Assembly: GCA_017470715.1 (NCBI GenBank)
Contig: JAFUYE010000048.1
Span: 1 to 42,534 of the forward strand
Direction of reading: 5' to 3'
From: Selenomonadaceae bacterium
GTDB taxonomy: Bacteria > Bacillota > Negativicutes > Selenomonadales > Selenomonadaceae
DNA length: 42,534 bases
In this document: positions 24,084 to 36,824 of the stretch, in pieces
Layout of the letters: the number at the start of each line of letters is the position of its first letter
How positions within the stretch are numbered: position 1 is the stretch's first letter
Notes under the pieces: generated by a model
What the model saw: the letters and a program-made list of their open reading frames with translations, nothing else
The model's database searches: none
What the model was told of the DNA's origin: nothing
Made by a program: the position numbers and the translations under genes

Positions 24084-27000
24084 TTAATCTTCATCCACGA
24101 AGTTGTCTAAGCTTTGGAACTCTTCACTTGCCCGTTGTTTCTTCGAGCGTCCGTCTTCAAAGCGTCCCCAACGGGTAAGTTCTTTCTTGCGGCGTTCGTC
24201 TTTCACGCGTTTGGGCTTTATCCGCAATTCCTGAAGTCGTTCGAGATTTTTATCCGACGGGTCGTCGAGATAAGCGTCGATTGCTTCTTGTTCTTCGAGT
24301 CGGCGTTCGCTTTCGCGATGGCGTTGAATTCTTTCAGCGTCCGAAATTGCTGATTCGTCGGCGGAACGGAAACCGAAGGCACGCACAAGCCTTGACCCGA
24401 AGTCGTCATAGCGCATGTTTGTACGTCCGCGCTTGCCCGTCGTTTCGCCTTCAAACGCCGCGTAATAGTTGTACAAGCCGGGGCTGAGACTGCGAACGGC
24501 GTTGGCTTTTTCGCCCGCCAAAAGGTTTTCGCCGACGTTCCAAACGGATGAAATCGTCGCGCCCAAAAACAGGCTCTTGAGGTCGTTGTCCAAAAAGCTT
24601 GCCAGTCCCGCTCGTTTACTCACGTCGACATTCGCCAACGCGCCGCCGCCGTAAAGCAACGCACGGGAAATTTCTTTGCCATATTCTTCGCCGAAAAGCT
24701 TTGGCATTCCCTCAATGACGACTTCTTCAACAAAATCTTTCGGGAAGAATCCGAACTTGTTTGCGATTTTATCGCCCCAGTCGAAGAACGGGAGAATCCC
24801 CATCATTCCGAGAGCCAAGAAATACGGTAACCAAAAAGCGATTTTTTGTTTTCGGTTGGTCGTGTTGCTCCAAGGAGCCATATCATAAAGCAATTCGAGT
24901 TGCTTAATCGGATACTTCTGGAACTGCAAAAGGACTTTCCCGACGGGTCCCGTGCGGCGGAAAATGTTCGGTGCGTCCGCAATGCTGTAGTCGAAATTCG
25001 CCTTGCGGTTGATGTCTGCGGCGTACTTCAAAGCGTTGTCTTTGGTTTCGCCTTGCGCACGGGCTTGTTCGTAAGCCGCCAATGTCGTCGCGGCGCGGCA
25101 AAGCATATCCATTGCTTGAAACGCTTCCATTGTCGAATTTACGATGGTTTCGACTTTCGCGCCTTTTTTTACGCCGCTGTTCATAAGCCATTGAATTGAC
25201 TTTAGCGGGTGACGAAGGAGCGAAAAGTCGGATTGTTGCCTGTCGTAAATTTCGGTTGTCTCAATTCCGAGGTCGTTTATTACGCCGCTTTCGGTCAAGA
25301 TTCTGAGTTGTTCGTGCGTTAGCTTCCCGCGTTGAGCAAGTAACTTGCCCATATGTTTGGCGAGGAGCTTGTAGCCGTCTGTGACGCCGTGCTTGCCCAA
25401 ATAACCGCCCGCGTTGATGATTTGCGTTAAGTTGAGTATTGCGCTCGACATGTTGTAAAAGCCCAGCTTCATGTAAGCCGTCCAACGCGAGGCAGTATCG
25501 GCGGCGTTCAGCCAACCGCGATTCCCGAAAGTCGACTGCACGAACTTGCGATAGAATTCCCAATGGTTGAGCGTCTTGTTCATGAGTTCTTCAACCCGCG
25601 TCGGATTTCCGTTTACGTCTTTGATGTAGTCCTTGATATACTCCGCCAAAGGCAAACGCGAATAGTCGTCGTCGAACGCGCCGAAAAGCTGTTCAAAGAG
25701 ACTTACGGCTTGCGGCTTGAATTCGGATTCCATTGCCGTGTATCTGGTCGAAAGGTTGATGTAATGGCGCAACACCCAATCCATATCTTCAACAAAGCCC
25801 TGTGCGCCTTTGCGGTTGACAAGATTGCCCAGCCAGCGGTGCAGTCCCGTTTTGCCTTTGATTTCCGGACGTTTGAGATTGGAATTTGCTTCCTGCAGTT
25901 CTTTGAGCGTCATGTCGTGGAATTTGGTCACCCGTTGCACCATTTCGGTGTAGTTTTTATCACCGATGATGGGCGAAATGTCTTTGGTGTCAATTCCCAA
26001 TTCACGGTCAAGCCCGCGTGGCGTGATGTAGATATTGTCGCCGTCTTTGAGAGCGTCGGGATTTTCCTTCTTCCACTTTTCGGCTAGCTTGATGGCTTCG
26101 CGTTCGCTTCGGGCGGTGAAAAGCGTCGGGCTTATTTGTTTTCCGTCCTTGTTCTTAATCACAGCGGAATACTCGTGGAAGAAATGCGGAATGAATCCGA
26201 CTTCTTCTTTGAGCTTTGAAATACCTTCGCGAATCTTCACGATGGTTTGTCCCGTGGTTGGGTCTTGATATACGTCAAGGACTTGAATCGCGGAGTCTCG
26301 TTTGAACTTATCGAGTTGGTCTTGATTCTTGAGGATAAACGAGTGTTCTTGATTTGCGTATTCCTTGTAAGAGACAAGGCGTCTTCCCGCATGGTCGCGC
26401 TTTTCGCCGATTACAATGTCTTCGACGAACTTATTGTTCTTGAGGTCTTCGACTGCGGTATCGGACAGCCATTTTCTCTGTCTGTGAGGATGGCGGCGGG
26501 CTTCGTCTATGTGGCGATACAAAGCGCGGATTATCTTGCGAACGCCCAAATACGCTTGAGCTACGTTTTCGGAAACGCCTTGCTCGGAGCAAATCTTTTC
26601 GACTTTCGCCCGCTGAATGGCTTTGGTTTCGCTTTCGCCTTCGCGTCGGTTGGCTTTGGCGGTTTCGACTTCTTCAGTGGTGAGCGTCCCGAATTCTTCT
26701 TGTTCTTTGTCGCCTTTCCACAGCAATCCGAAAAGGTTTTCGCGGTCTTCTTTGTTTCCAACGAGTTCCAATGTCCGATTGTACCTGCGAATGAACGTCC
26801 CGCGCAGTTGAATTTGAGTGCGAATTGCTTTGTCGCCCATCCGGAAAAACGCACGGAACAATTTCACTTTGTCGGCGATATCTGACGGCGAACCGATAAC
26901 GTTTTGGGGAATACTGAGGTCGTCGCCGTACCGTTTCCCTTTTTTAAAGTCTTTCCATTGCTTTTCGGTCACGCCCAATTCTGTGAGCCGCTTTTGATTC

Positions 27001-30000
27001 TCCTTCGTCGGGTTTTGTTGGAAGTCTTCCATCGCTTTTTCTTGCTTCAGAATACGGTCGATTTTTTCTTGACGCTGGTCTTCTTCGCTGATGATTCGGT
27101 CGGCTTTCAAGTGCAACGCCCGCGACAATTTATCGACAGCTTTCATGAAGAATTTTCCCGCCGCCGTCTCTCGCGGATTGTTTTCTTCGGCGTCCTGTGA
27201 TATTCGACTGACCCCGACTGAACTCATGCGTTTTGCTCGCTTAAGCGATTCTTTGTCGGCTGTCTTCGCCTTTTCACCCGCGAAAGAATATTTCGTCCCG
27301 CTTTTATCGTTTGCTTTAGTCAGCGGGAGTTTTTCAAGCGGCGTTCCGTCGGCGTGTTCGAGCGCGTGCGTTTCGCGGTTGTAGCGATATTTCTTGTTCC
27401 CGTGTTCGTCGACAATCGATTTGGCGAGTTTCCCAATCGAATCGTAAAGCCGGTTGCGTTGCGAGCGGGACATTCCGTTTTCGGGCTTGAACATGAAGTC
27501 GACAAATTTGTCCGCAACGTCTTTAATCCACGAAAGGAAACGTTCAACCAACGAGGCGTCCTTTTTGTTCGCGTCTTTGAACAGCCCCATTCGTTGCGCT
27601 TCGTCGCCCAATTTGTCGCAAAGAATTTCCGCGTCGATTTCGTCGTCGATCAAGTCATATTGTTTCGTGGCGGCGCGATACGCTTGTCGCTGTTCGTCCG
27701 TGATGTCGAGGAGTTTCACCAGCTGATTGAACAGTTGCGGATTATCGGCGGCGAGCCAATGCCCCAATTCGTGATGGAAAACAAATTCGGGCGTTGCTTT
27801 GGAATTGACGTTGATGTATGCAACGCCGTTTCTGTATGCGCCTTGAGTGTCGGCGTCGCTTCGGAAAAAGACGACGGGAATGCCCATTTTCGCGCAGAAA
27901 TTTTTAATCGCCGCTTGAACGGGCGTTAATTCGGAATCGTCACCGATGTAATCCTCAAGCGTCCCTTTGTCGCCGACACGCGAAAGTTTGAAGTCGGGAT
28001 TTTCGTGGTTCTTCAAGTGATTGACGCAATCCGTCCGTGCGTCCTCGTTCGCGAAGTGAACTTTTCCGTTTTCGTCGCGGGTTGCGCCCAGTTGCGAAAG
28101 GGCACGTTCAACGTCGACGATTTTCATTGCTTCGGCGATTCTTGCGTCCGTCCACTCGTCGGAACTTGCCATGATTTTTTCGTCGGGAACGTGCGCCTTC
28201 AAAATCGATTCCCACTCGCTTTTGTCGGCTGTTTCTAATATTTGCGCCAATCCTCTGTCGCGAAGTGCGCCCAATCGACGCTTGAACTGAATAAAGTTTA
28301 GGGCTGAATTCTTTTTAAACCACTTCAAGAACGCGTCTGCCGAAAGTTCGTCCCGAAAACTTTCAATGCCATTTCCCAAAATCACGGGCTCGAAGAGTTC
28401 ATCGGTCTCGACGTATTTTTTCATCGAGTTGAAAATCGCCTTTGAGAGCGGCTTGGCTTTTTCGCCGTTTTCAATTACGTCGGCGATTCCTTCTGCGACG
28501 GTTTCGCGAGGCGTTTTTGCGGCGTATTTTGAAATGTCTTTTGCGGCTTCGCTTGAACTCTTTCCGCTCAATAAACCTTTGATTGTGTTGTACGCTTGTT
28601 GAACAAAGCGTTTCGCAAGTTCTCTATAGTTTGATTCGGTTCGTCTGCGATAACCGTTTTTTAAGTCGGCTAAAAGATGAATTGCGTGCGCCGCTTCGTG
28701 TGCGCCGTCCCCTTCAATGTTGTCCGTTGATTTATGCCCACTTTTCTTGCTTTCCACCAAAAGACTTCTGTATTCTGCAACTTTTTGCGGGGCGAAGAAA
28801 ACGGGGCTAAGTTGTATCTGTACGCCTTTTCTCAAATGGCTTGGGAAAAACTGCGCAGGAACTGTTTTACTTCTGGCGTTCCAAATTCCTATGTGGTGGA
28901 TTCTTCCCGCGAATCGAGGAAAAGCGGCGAAGACTTTTTCAACACCCGTCAAGAATTCTTTGACCGCCGTGAAGTCCAACTTCTTTTTAATTTTCGGGTC
29001 GATTGTGGCGTTGTGTTTTTCTTTCAAGTATTCTTCGAGTTCGTCGAAGTCTTTAACGTCTTCAAGCTTTTGCGGCTTCGACTTCGATTCCGCCTTCGTC
29101 TCGGTTTGGTTTTCCGATTGCGATTCCGGCTTCGATTCGGGCGTTGTTTCGGATTTTGTTTTGGTCTTTGATTCGGGTTTCGGCGCGGTTTCAGTTTCGG
29201 GCTTTGATTCGGGTTGAGCTTTATCGCCGTTTATAATACGGTCAAGCATTGAAGACGCTTCTTGCTCTGTGATAAGTCCTCTTTCGAGGAATTTAATAAC
29301 TCGTTCCCCGCGTTCTTGCTCTTCGGCGGTTAATTTCTCCCGATTCTGATTCAAACGTTCCCGAAGTCTCTCAACGGGCGTCGACGTTTTGTTCTCCGAC
29401 TTCGATTCGGTGCCGTCGGTCTCGTTGGGGGATTCTTCAACGGACGCGCTTTGAGATTGTGATTCGGATTCGGGCACGTCGTCGGTTTCGACTTTTATGT
29501 CGGCGTCGGTCGGCTGTCGTATCGGTTGCGGCTTTAAGGAATTCTCCCAATCGTCGAGTGCCTCGTCGGAATAATCTTGTGTCAAAAACTCGTCGATTTG
29601 TCCTTGCGCGGCTTTGTCGCCATTCGAGGCGTTGGCGAAGAGTGAATCAACGAACGCCCTCAAACGCGGGTGTTTATCCGTTTTGAGCTTGCGATGGAGT
29701 TTGTCGCCCTTGGAACCTCTCGGATAACTCGGTGTGTTTTGAGCCGGTTGAACTTCGTCGCTTTGATTTTCTTGGGTATCCGTAACCTGCGCGGGTGCAG
29801 ATTCGGGCGTCGATTCGAGCGATTGCGATTGAGTATTCGGATTTAAGGAATTCTCCCACGCGTCGAGTTGTTCGTCGGAATAATCGCGTTTCAACATTCC
29901 GTCAACTTGCTTTTGAGCATCGGTGTCGCCGCTTGTGGCTTTGGACAAAAGCGAATCAGCGAACGCGCCCAGCCACGGATGTGTTTTCGTTTTAAGCTTG

Positions 30001-33000
30001 CGATGGAGTTTGTCGCCGATTGAGCCTTTGGGGTAATGCTTTAACGGTGGCGGCTCTTGAGCTTGTTGAGATTCGGCGTTTTGATTTGAATTTTCTTGGG
30101 TGCCGGTGCCTTGTGCGGGCGCGGCGGCTTGCGAATTTTCATTGGAATTCTCCTCTTCTGTATCGAAAAGTACTTGTTCAGTCGGGTCGCCCTTGAAACG
30201 GTTGAGCGTTCGCAATGCCCAATCGTCGCCGTTCTTCGCGGCTTCAAGCCAACGATTGACGAGATTTTTCAAAGCTTTGTCTTTGCTCGTTTGCAAGCGT
30301 TTGTGCATTCGGGCAGCGATTGAGTTGAAGGTCGGCTCGTGTTGGAGCATTTCTTGCGTGAGGTCGTCGCCTTCAACTTGTTGACGGGCGTTTGCAATAA
30401 CTTTCGCGAGTGAAATACTTTCCGGTGCACCACCAAATAAGCCGCCGCCGTCGTTCGACGCCTTAGACAAAATTCCGTCGGCGAGTGCGTGCATGAATTT
30501 CGTTATTTCTTGCGGACGGCTTTTGTGCCCTTCAAAAAATCCGAGAAGGTCTTTGACTTCCTCGGATTCGGTATCCATCCCCGGTAATGATTCTTGTGTC
30601 AGATGTTTGAGTACAGGCGTTCCCGCTTCACGCAAAGCCGCAAGTTTTTGGACGGCTTGAATTATCGGATTCAAATCGACTTGTGCAAGGTTTCCGTTTG
30701 CGATATTGGCGCGTGCACGGGCGAACTTCGCGGAGGTCGCGGTCAAGGCGTTTGTCACGCTTTTGACGACGTTGCCTGCGGTTTCGCTTGTTTCGGCAAG
30801 GTTTGTGAGAATCGAGCCTGCTTTTTCGCCGAACGCGGCTGAGAAAAGTGCATTGCGAACACGACGAACACCCGCGTCGGTAACACCGCCGTCCGCTGTG
30901 GTCATCGCGTTCAATTCTTCGGGCGTTGCGATTGCACGAACCGCGTTGACGAGAAAATCACGTGCGCCCGCTTTGGTCAAATCGCCGTCGTCGGGTGCTT
31001 TCGAAAGAATTTGACTTGTGAGTTTCTTCGCGTCCAACTGCGCTTGCTCAACCGCGCCCAGTTGCATTCCGCCTTGTCGCGATTGCGTGATGTCTTGCAA
31101 GGCGGCGGCGTCCAATTCGCCCGTGACTTCGCGAACGAGCACGGGATTTTTCATCTTCGCGATTTCATCTTTGTTCAAACCGAGACGCTGAGCGTTTTCG
31201 AGAATCGAATTTCGGTAGCCGTCAGCTCTGCCCGTAGCTTGTGCGCGTCGAATAGCCATTGCCCGCCCGTTGCCGTTCAAAACAACGCCGTCGCTCCGAA
31301 TCACGGGTGCGCCTTGGTTGAGATTTTCCGAATCAAGCAGTTGCGTCGGGTCAAGATTCGCGCCCATATTCAAGACGCTGTCGCGGTAACCTGCGCGTTC
31401 TCTGTCGCGTGGTTGCAATTCGGCGGGATAGCTTTCGTTCGTGTAAACAGCTCCCGTTTGAGAATCAACGCCGTGCGAAACGTTCAAGTCGTCCGCTTCA
31501 ACAACTTTGTATTTCACCCCGTAAGGCGTGCGGCTGTCCGACCTGACTTGAGCCATGTTGCCTTCCGTCCCGCTGATTTTCGTCGGCTTCGTTGACGGTT
31601 GAACCGTCGGCTGACTTTCAACTTGTGGCGATTGTTGCGATGTCGCGTTTTGTGGCGGAGCTTGCGGTTGATTTTGTTGTTGCGGAGGCGTCAAGACATT
31701 TTCGGGCGTTCCGTTTTGAGAAACGGGGTCTTGCGTCGGTTGCGGCGGTTCTTGTTCCGGCGGCTGATTCTGTTGCGTCGGAATTACTTGCGCCGTCGTT
31801 TGTCCCTGCGATTGTCCCTGCGCGGCGGGTTGCGGCGATTGTTGTTGCCCTTGCGATTGAGCTTGTCCCTGTTCGTTCACGGACGTTTGCTTTATCGGTT
31901 GCGGTGCAGATGTCGATTGCGGTTTGGGCGTTGCTTGTACCGGCTGAACTTCGGATTCGGCTTGTTCCCGCGCAAGTGTTTCGTTCGCCCAATCGGTGAG
32001 GTCGGAGCCGTAACGTTGTCGGATTGCGTCGCGATTCTCTTGCGTGTTGATGAAGTTGTCGTCCTTGTCGAACATCGGCGTGAAAAACTCAATGTCATCA
32101 ACATCATCGCTGAAATATCGCTTTTCGGTAGCGAAACGTTCGATAAGGTTGTTCGTCTTTTCGTCTTCGACGTTGATGTCGAAAAGTGGCTTTTCCGATT
32201 CGGGTACCTGTATCGGCGGAGTTTGCGGCGTCTCTTGATTGCCCGTCCGTAAAGGCGTCGCCTGATTGCCTTTGCGATTGGAATTTTCTTGTGTAGCCGC
32301 AGGCGCAGAATCCTGAATTTTGCCTAACGCTTCAGTGTTCAAGCCACCGAGGTGGAGGTGATAACCACTTCCAGCGTCGTGATACAATACTTCCGAAAAT
32401 AATCCAGTCGACTTGAAGTAATCCAAAACCTTTTGCGCCTGTTCTGATGTAACGCCGCCTTCTGCTAAACTGATGTCTAGTGCGTCGCCACCTTCGCCTT
32501 CTCGTATGATGTGATAGGAATTTGGCGCGGATGGGTTTATCTCCATTTGGTGTGCTTGTGTTCGCCCGCCTGAAGTTATAACTGGGTCAAAGCCCATATT
32601 CTTAAGCACGCCGCCGATTTGTGGAATGACTTCGCGCCAGCCTGCTTTGAGTGAAGCAACATCCGGACTTCCCCAAAGCGGCATATCATAGTTCTCAACG
32701 CCGAAAGCGTTTCCACTTTGAGGTTGTCCGTTGTCTTGTTGCCCGCCGTTTTGAATAAGCGAATGGTCGCCCAACATCCCGTTGATTTGGTCGACGTAAT
32801 TTTGATTCTGGACGACATATTTTTGCGTTTCGGAATAAGGCGGAACTCCCCCGTGCTTTTCGACGGCACCGGGTCCCGCGTTGTAAGCCGCGTGCGCCAA
32901 ATCCCAGTTACCGAACTTGTTGTACATCTGCTTAAGGTAAATTGCGCCGCCGAGTGCGTTTTGTTCAAGGTCGTAAGGGTCGACGCCTAAAGCCCGTGCG

Positions 33001-34535
33001 GTTTCGGGCATAAGTTGCATTAATCCGAGTGCTCCGACGGGCGAAGTTGTTACTCCTTCTCCTTGGAAATGCGAGCCTGAACTTTCGGATAGTGCCGTCG
33101 CAATAAGGTGGTCGAGTGGGACGCCCGTTTGTTGAGCCGCTTTAGAGAGCGCGTTGAAAACTTCATCGCTCATCGCACCGCCCGAGTGTTTCGCCGCCCA
33201 GCTCCGAAGTTCTTTGATCGCAACGTTTTCGCGCACGCGTTGATTTTCGCCCGCACGCAAAGCGCGTTGAGTGTATTCTTCGGTCGAAATTTCGTCGCCT
33301 TCGTCCGACATCTCGTCGTCTTGTCCGAAAGCCGCATGGAAAGCCGCACCGCCGCCGCCCATGAATGCGCCCGCCCATCTTACACGTTCCGCCGCGTCGT
33401 ATTGCTCAGGGGCACCGTTGAACGGATTGAGGCTTGCCTCTTGTCCTTTCGCCCACCGCTGAAACGCTTCTTGCCCAAATTCTTCATATTGCTGTTGCAA
33501 CGAGCCGCCGAGAGCGCGTCCGCCGATTTGTGCGGGCGTTGAAAGTCGTCCCAAAAGCGGCTTGAGTCTCGACGTAAGCGGGGAGAACATCAGCGCACCT
33601 TCGAGGAAGTTTGAAGTTCCGAGGAACGGCATATTATACTTTGCGACTTCCCAAGCGCGGCGGTCGGCTTCTTCGGGCGAAAGTCCCTGTCTCAATGCGT
33701 CATATCGTGCTTGTCCGCCTTCCATTGCGGATTCGGTCGGGGCTGAAGAAAGCATGTATCGGGCGATTTGCGGGACGTTTTGAGCAAGATATTTGGCTCC
33801 GCCCGTCAAGCCTTTACTAATCAAGAAATTTGCCATTGCGTCGCCGCCGAGCGCGGCAATCCCGCGAGCAATTCCCAATTCGGGGAGCAACGCCATTGTC
33901 GGGGCGATTGTCGCCATCGAGCCGAAGAGTTGTCCGAGGTCGCTTATAAAGCCGCGTGGATTGGTGAAGTACTCCAAATAGCCGTCGTCGGTGGAAACAC
34001 GGTCGCGATTTTCTAGAGCCGCCGCCGCGTTCATAAGTGCTTGAGCCGCTTTGTCCGAATGAATAAAGCTTGTGAATCCGCCGAGACTTCCATAGCCGCC
34101 CGAACCGAAAGAATTGTTCAGCGCGCCGCTCCACGTGTCGTAGTCGTCGACGGTCAGTCGCTTTGCGCCTTCAGCAAGTAGTCCGGTTGCAAACTTGTCC
34201 AAGCCTTCGCTTGCAGCTTTGAATCCGCCGCGCCATTGAGGGCGAAGTTCCGCCATCGTGTCGCTACCAATCACATTTCCCGCAGTTTCCGCAATCGCAC
34301 CGCCGAGATACCATGGAAGAGGACTCCCGTCGGGTTTCATCGCTTCAGACGCCCATAATGCGGGATTCACGGTTCGCGCAATCGAGCCGATTGTATCCCA
34401 AAAGCCGCCGCCTTCTTCGGCTTCGGGCTGTTGTTCGGGTTCGTCGTCTTCTTGTTGCGGTAAAATTTTTCTCCAAGGGATTTTCCCGCTGTCCGAGCCG
34501 CCGACAAGTTGCGACAACGGAATTTTTTCGCTCAT
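24084..34535 (-). CDS. Giant polyvalent virion protein (transglycosylase, M15-like, ParB-like, HExxH peptidases)
   Basis: This protein of about 3483 residues is probably packed in the virion and ejected with the DNA. Order (approximate residues): membrane-associated N-terminus; lytic transglycosylase (450-600, catalytic Glu in ALSESSG, then AYNAGPG near 560); M15/D,D-peptidase-like domain (620-737, ending YHLHLGG); Gln/Pro-rich linker; DdrB/ParB-like domain (from about 1030, [18 protein letters not shown] near 1085); duplicated modules in Ser/Glu/Lys-rich linkers (about 1500-1680); HEAAH (near 1950) and HELGH (near 2262) metallopeptidase motifs; helical segments; and a C-terminal PLxRFG/LPD38-like region with a hydrophobic stretch near 3240. 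ATG 34535 has GGAGG 8 nt upstream. The roles in wall breach and entry-stage host takeover are inferred from polyvalent proteins in general. Confidence 0.85.
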   Translation of the reverse strand: MSEKIPLSQLVGGSDSGKIPWRKILPQQEDDEPEQQPEAEEGGGFWDTIGSIARTVNPALWASEAMKPDGSPLPWYLGGAIAETAGNVIGSDTMAELRPQWRGGFKAASEGLDKFATGLLAEGAKRLTVDDYDTWSGALNNSFGSGGYGSLGGFTSFIHSDKAAQALMNAAAALENRDRVSTDDGYLEYFTNPRGFISDLGQLFGSMATIAPTMALLPELGIARGIAALGGDAMANFLISKGLTGGAKYLAQNVPQIARYMLSSAPTESAMEGGQARYDALRQGLSPEEADRRAWEVAKYNMPFLGTSNFLEGALMFSPLTSRLKPLLGRLSTPAQIGGRALGGSLQQQYEEFGQEAFQRWAKGQEASLNPFNGAPEQYDAAERVRWAGAFMGGGGAAFHAAFGQDDEMSDEGDEISTEEYTQRALRAGENQRVRENVAIKELRSWAAKHSGGAMSDEVFNALSKAAQQTGVPLDHLIATALSESSGSHFQGEGVTTSPVGALGLMQLMPETARALGVDPYDLEQNALGGAIYLKQMYNKFGNWDLAHAAYNAGPGAVEKHGGVPPYSETQKYVVQNQNYVDQINGMLGDHSLIQNGGQQDNGQPQSGNAFGVENYDMPLWGSPDVASLKAGWREVIPQIGGVLKNMGFDPVITSGGRTQAHQMEINPSAPNSYHIIREGEGGDALDISLAEGGVTSEQAQKVLDYFKSTGLFSEVLYHDAGSGYHLHLGGLNTEALGKIQDSAPAATQENSNRKGNQATPLRTGNQETPQTPPIQVPESEKPLFDINVEDEKTNNLIERFATEKRYFSDDVDDIEFFTPMFDKDDNFINTQENRDAIRQRYGSDLTDWANETLAREQAESEVQPVQATPKPQSTSAPQPIKQTSVNEQGQAQSQGQQQSPQPAAQGQSQGQTTAQVIPTQQNQPPEQEPPQPTQDPVSQNGTPENVLTPPQQQNQPQAPPQNATSQQSPQVESQPTVQPSTKPTKISGTEGNMAQVRSDSRTPYGVKYKVVEADDLNVSHGVDSQTGAVYTNESYPAELQPRDRERAGYRDSVLNMGANLDPTQLLDSENLNQGAPVIRSDGVVLNGNGRAMAIRRAQATGRADGYRNSILENAQRLGLNKDEIAKMKNPVLVREVTGELDAAALQDITQSRQGGMQLGAVEQAQLDAKKLTSQILSKAPDDGDLTKAGARDFLVNAVRAIATPEELNAMTTADGGVTDAGVRRVRNALFSAAFGEKAGSILTNLAETSETAGNVVKSVTNALTATSAKFARARANIANGNLAQVDLNPIIQAVQKLAALREAGTPVLKHLTQESLPGMDTESEEVKDLLGFFEGHKSRPQEITKFMHALADGILSKASNDGGGLFGGAPESISLAKVIANARQQVEGDDLTQEMLQHEPTFNSIAARMHKRLQTSKDKALKNLVNRWLEAAKNGDDWALRTLNRFKGDPTEQVLFDTEEENSNENSQAAAPAQGTGTQENSNQNAESQQAQEPPPLKHYPKGSIGDKLHRKLKTKTHPWLGAFADSLLSKATSGDTDAQKQVDGMLKRDYSDEQLDAWENSLNPNTQSQSLESTPESAPAQVTDTQENQSDEVQPAQNTPSYPRGSKGDKLHRKLKTDKHPRLRAFVDSLFANASNGDKAAQGQIDEFLTQDYSDEALDDWENSLKPQPIRQPTDADIKVETDDVPESESQSQSASVEESPNETDGTESKSENKTSTPVERLRERLNQNREKLTAEEQERGERVIKFLERGLITEQEASSMLDRIINGDKAQPESKPETETAPKPESKTKTKSETTPESKPESQSENQTETKAESKSKPQKLEDVKDFDELEEYLKEKHNATIDPKIKKKLDFTAVKEFLTGVEKVFAAFPRFAGRIHHIGIWNARSKTVPAQFFPSHLRKGVQIQLSPVFFAPQKVAEYRSLLVESKKSGHKSTDNIEGDGAHEAAHAIHLLADLKNGYRRRTESNYRELAKRFVQQAYNTIKGLLSGKSSSEAAKDISKYAAKTPRETVAEGIADVIENGEKAKPLSKAIFNSMKKYVETDELFEPVILGNGIESFRDELSADAFLKWFKKNSALNFIQFKRRLGALRDRGLAQILETADKSEWESILKAHVPDEKIMASSDEWTDARIAEAMKIVDVERALSQLGATRDENGKVHFANEDARTDCVNHLKNHENPDFKLSRVGDKGTLEDYIGDDSELTPVQAAIKNFCAKMGIPVVFFRSDADTQGAYRNGVAYINVNSKATPEFVFHHELGHWLAADNPQLFNQLVKLLDITDEQRQAYRAATKQYDLIDDEIDAEILCDKLGDEAQRMGLFKDANKKDASLVERFLSWIKDVADKFVDFMFKPENGMSRSQRNRLYDSIGKLAKSIVDEHGNKKYRYNRETHALEHADGTPLEKLPLTKANDKSGTKYSFAGEKAKTADKESLKRAKRMSSVGVSRISQDAEENNPRETAAGKFFMKAVDKLSRALHLKADRIISEEDQRQEKIDRILKQEKAMEDFQQNPTKENQKRLTELGVTEKQWKDFKKGKRYGDDLSIPQNVIGSPSDIADKVKLFRAFFRMGDKAIRTQIQLRGTFIRRYNRTLELVGNKEDRENLFGLLWKGDKEQEEFGTLTTEEVETAKANRREGESETKAIQRAKVEKICSEQGVSENVAQAYLGVRKIIRALYRHIDEARRHPHRQRKWLSDTAVEDLKNNKFVEDIVIGEKRDHAGRRLVSYKEYANQEHSFILKNQDQLDKFKRDSAIQVLDVYQDPTTGQTIVKIREGISKLKEEVGFIPHFFHEYSAVIKNKDGKQISPTLFTARSEREAIKLAEKWKKENPDALKDGDNIYITPRGLDRELGIDTKDISPIIGDKNYTEMVQRVTKFHDMTLKELQEANSNLKRPEIKGKTGLHRWLGNLVNRKGAQGFVEDMDWVLRHYINLSTRYTAMESEFKPQAVSLFEQLFGAFDDDYSRLPLAEYIKDYIKDVNGNPTRVEELMNKTLNHWEFYRKFVQSTFGNRGWLNAADTASRWTAYMKLGFYNMSSAILNLTQIINAGGYLGKHGVTDGYKLLAKHMGKLLAQRGKLTHEQLRILTESGVINDLGIETTEIYDRQQSDFSLLRHPLKSIQWLMNSGVKKGAKVETIVNSTMEAFQAMDMLCRAATTLAAYEQARAQGETKDNALKYAADINRKANFDYSIADAPNIFRRTGPVGKVLLQFQKYPIKQLELLYDMAPWSNTTNRKQKIAFWLPYFLALGMMGILPFFDWGDKIANKFGFFPKDFVEEVVIEGMPKLFGEEYGKEISRALLYGGGALANVDVSKRAGLASFLDNDLKSLFLGATISSVWNVGENLLAGEKANAVRSLSPGLYNYYAAFEGETTGKRGRTNMRYDDFGSRLVRAFGFRSADESAISDAERIQRHRESERRLEEQEAIDAYLDDPSDKNLERLQELRIKPKRVKDERRKKELTRWGRFEDGRSKKQRASEEFQSLDNFVDED

Positions 34536-34553
34536 TGTGTCGCCCTCCAAAAG

Positions 34554-36182
34554 TTATTTCTTTTTCGGAATCGGCAATGTGCCCATGTAAACGGTTTGCG
34601 AGACGCCCGACACCCCGCTTGCGGTCAGCCAATTCTCAACCAGTTGTTTGTAAGTGTCCTCGTTGCCGTTCGCCGCTGACCAAAGCTGATTCAAAGCCGC
34701 GGCGTCTTGTTGATAGTCGCCCGTCGCCTTGTCCACACCGGGGTCGGGATTTAATAAGTCGCCGTAAGTTTGCTTCAAGCCCTTAATTTCTTCGTCAAGG
34801 TTGGTTAGCTGAGCTTTAAGTCCTTTTAGGGCTTTCGGGTCTTCTGTTGCCTGCATTTGTTTGATGATAGAGTCTCGTTGTTTTATGTCTACGTCTATAA
34901 GGGTTTTCACGCCCGTGAGTTGGTCTTTTGTAAGGTCTTTCGGATTTCCTTTCAAGGAGGCTATCGTGATACCTTGAACTGCCGCAATCGAGCCGATGTA
35001 TTGTTCGTCCGTTATCGCTCCGCTTGCGCGAAGTTTGTCGAGGAATTCAAATTTCTGTTGCATTCCCGCTTGTGCGGCTTGCAATTTGCGAAGTTCTTTC
35101 CGTTGGTCGAGAGCGTCCTGATATGTCATTCGTTCAATGTCTTGTCCGTGCCGCTGGTCTCCGAGCTGAAGCCCGTTTCGTAAACCGTAGTCCGCCGAGG
35201 CACGGATTTTCGTCAAGTCGCGTGGCAGTCCGTTTTGCGCCGCCCATTCGTTCAAGTAAGCTGTCATAAGCGAATTTTCTTGACCGAATTCATGACCGCG
35301 AATCGCGTCTTCAACGGTGTTGGCGCGTTGCTGTGCGTCAAGCGGCGAGCCGTACATTTTGGCGTAGTAATTGCCCATTTCGCTGTCTGCGTTCCCAATC
35401 ATTCCGACCATTTTGGCTCCGAGTGCGTTGAGATAGCCGCCGTTGAGCCCGTAGCCTTCAAGCATGTCGCTCAAATAGGCGACTTTTTCCGCTTGAAACT
35501 TTTGTGCGTCTTGTCCCGCGAGATGTCGAGCCATCCGTGGACGTTCGCCTTGCGCCACAAGGTCGCGATACCGCTGTTCATAAAATTGGTCGGCGGTTTG
35601 GGAATATTTTCCTTGAAGAATATCGAGACGAGCGCGGGCGGCGTTGCTTGCAAGATTGTCCGTCGCTCTTTCAAGGGACACGTCCGAACCGTAGCCGTCA
35701 TTCAGATTGTAGCCCGCCGATTGTGCAATAGCCCGCGAACGAGTAGCCGCGTTGCTTGCCGCTTCGCGTATTTGGTCGGCGGTCATCCCCGTGGATTTTT
35801 GATAATTGGGGTCGTCCGCCATTGAATACATGTATTTCGCGGCGAGTTGCTCTTGTGCGAAAGGAAGTTCGCCCGTCGAAAGAATTGGAGCGTTCGCCCG
35901 ATATTGTGCGTCCCTTTTCGCCGTTTGAGCGTCGTGGTTTTGAATCCAGTTGTTGCGTGCTTGAATCTGCGCGAGCCGAATCTTTTCAGCCTCTTGTTTT
36001 TCGGCTTCTTGCTTTGCTTGTTCGGCTTGAGCCGCCGTGTTTTCGGTGGATTGCCTGACGACGGGGAAGTCGCCATATTTTTCGCGGAAGGCGTTGCCGA
36101 GTGCTTCCATGTCGACATTCGGTTGTTCCGTGGCGGTTCTTTCGGCTAAAAGTTGTTTAATCCAATCTTGAAACTCACTCAC
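34554..36182 (-). CDS. Helical virion protein, possibly internal
   Basis: This is a 542-residue protein, strongly helical and rich in Gln, Ala and charged residues, with long coiled segments at about 45-90 and 360-480. No enzyme motif, signal peptide or membrane segment is visible. Its place directly before the giant polyvalent protein suggests an internal virion or ejection-complex partner. I chose GTG 36182: it forms a GTGA overlap with the stop of the gene before it and has GGGTGG a few nt upstream. A longer frame to 36221 would overlap that gene without a site. Confidence 0.65.
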   Translation of the reverse strand: MSEFQDWIKQLLAERTATEQPNVDMEALGNAFREKYGDFPVVRQSTENTAAQAEQAKQEAEKQEAEKIRLAQIQARNNWIQNHDAQTAKRDAQYRANAPILSTGELPFAQEQLAAKYMYSMADDPNYQKSTGMTADQIREAASNAATRSRAIAQSAGYNLNDGYGSDVSLERATDNLASNAARARLDILQGKYSQTADQFYEQRYRDLVAQGERPRMARHLAGQDAQKFQAEKVAYLSDMLEGYGLNGGYLNALGAKMVGMIGNADSEMGNYYAKMYGSPLDAQQRANTVEDAIRGHEFGQENSLMTAYLNEWAAQNGLPRDLTKIRASADYGLRNGLQLGDQRHGQDIERMTYQDALDQRKELRKLQAAQAGMQQKFEFLDKLRASGAITDEQYIGSIAAVQGITIASLKGNPKDLTKDQLTGVKTLIDVDIKQRDSIIKQMQATEDPKALKGLKAQLTNLDEEIKGLKQTYGDLLNPDPGVDKATGDYQQDAAALNQLWSAANGNEDTYKQLVENWLTASGVSGVSQTVYMGTLPIPKKK

Positions 36183-36820
36183 AAAGACCACCCGCTTTCG
36201 CCGAATAATCGTTTGCGCCAATCCAAACTGTCGGCGAGGTCTCTATCCCTCAACCAGTTTTCATCTACGGCGTTCGTAAATGGCGGAGGAAAAGACGAAT
36301 CACCCCAGATGTCCGAATTTCTCAAAATATCTGAAGGTGTCGGCGCAGTAAAACCGCCCGCAAGTCTGTCGTCGAATGCTTGTCGAGCGTCGTTCACCAA
36401 TTTCGCGCCCGTAAGCTGATTCGGGTCGGGAAAATATCCCGTTGGCGGAACTTGCCCCAACAAAGCGTCGGGGGCTTGCGATGGTGTTCCGGCGGTCGGT
36501 GCAGTCGGCGTCGGTATGTCGTCGTATCGATGTTGTATGCGTTCCCATTGTGCGCTCTCCGACGGGGACAAAGTTTCGCCGTTTAAAACTTTCTGATGGA
36601 TTTCGGCGTTGACTTTTCCACGGTCTCTGTAGTTGCCAATCCAAGTTTCGATTCCTTGAGCAAGCAACGGGAGCAAGTATTTCCGAACGCCTTTGCCCAA
36701 AGCTTCCGAATTCGAGCGCGATTGTGATTCTCCGCCGCCCATACGGCGGGCGAACATTTCCCACGGGTCGATTTGTTGTTGCGAATTCGTCGGGGCTTGC
36801 GGTTGTTTTTGTTTAGCCAT
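36179..36820 (-). CDS. Phage structural protein of unknown function
   Basis: This is a 213-residue protein. The start is low-complexity (KQKQPQAPTNSQQQ) and is followed by a helical region and a Pro/Thr-rich loop (PTPTAPTAGTPSQAP). The C-terminal part contains several aromatic residues near the end (SGWSL). I do not recognise it. ATG 36820 has AAAGGAG about 9 nt upstream. It is joined by a 4-nt overlap to the helical virion protein downstream, so the two are probably made in fixed ratio. Confidence 0.65.
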   Translation of the reverse strand: MAKQKQPQAPTNSQQQIDPWEMFARRMGGGESQSRSNSEALGKGVRKYLLPLLAQGIETWIGNYRDRGKVNAEIHQKVLNGETLSPSESAQWERIQHRYDDIPTPTAPTAGTPSQAPDALLGQVPPTGYFPDPNQLTGAKLVNDARQAFDDRLAGGFTAPTPSDILRNSDIWGDSSFPPPFTNAVDENWLRDRDLADSLDWRKRLFGESGWSL

Positions 36821-36824
36821 ATCG

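Noticed and set aside
24084-34535. Giant protein as an artefact of several genes joined by lost stops
   Set aside because: The frame is continuous for over 10 kb with consistent codon use, linkers separate the domains, and no internal ribosome-binding site with a start stands out at domain borders.
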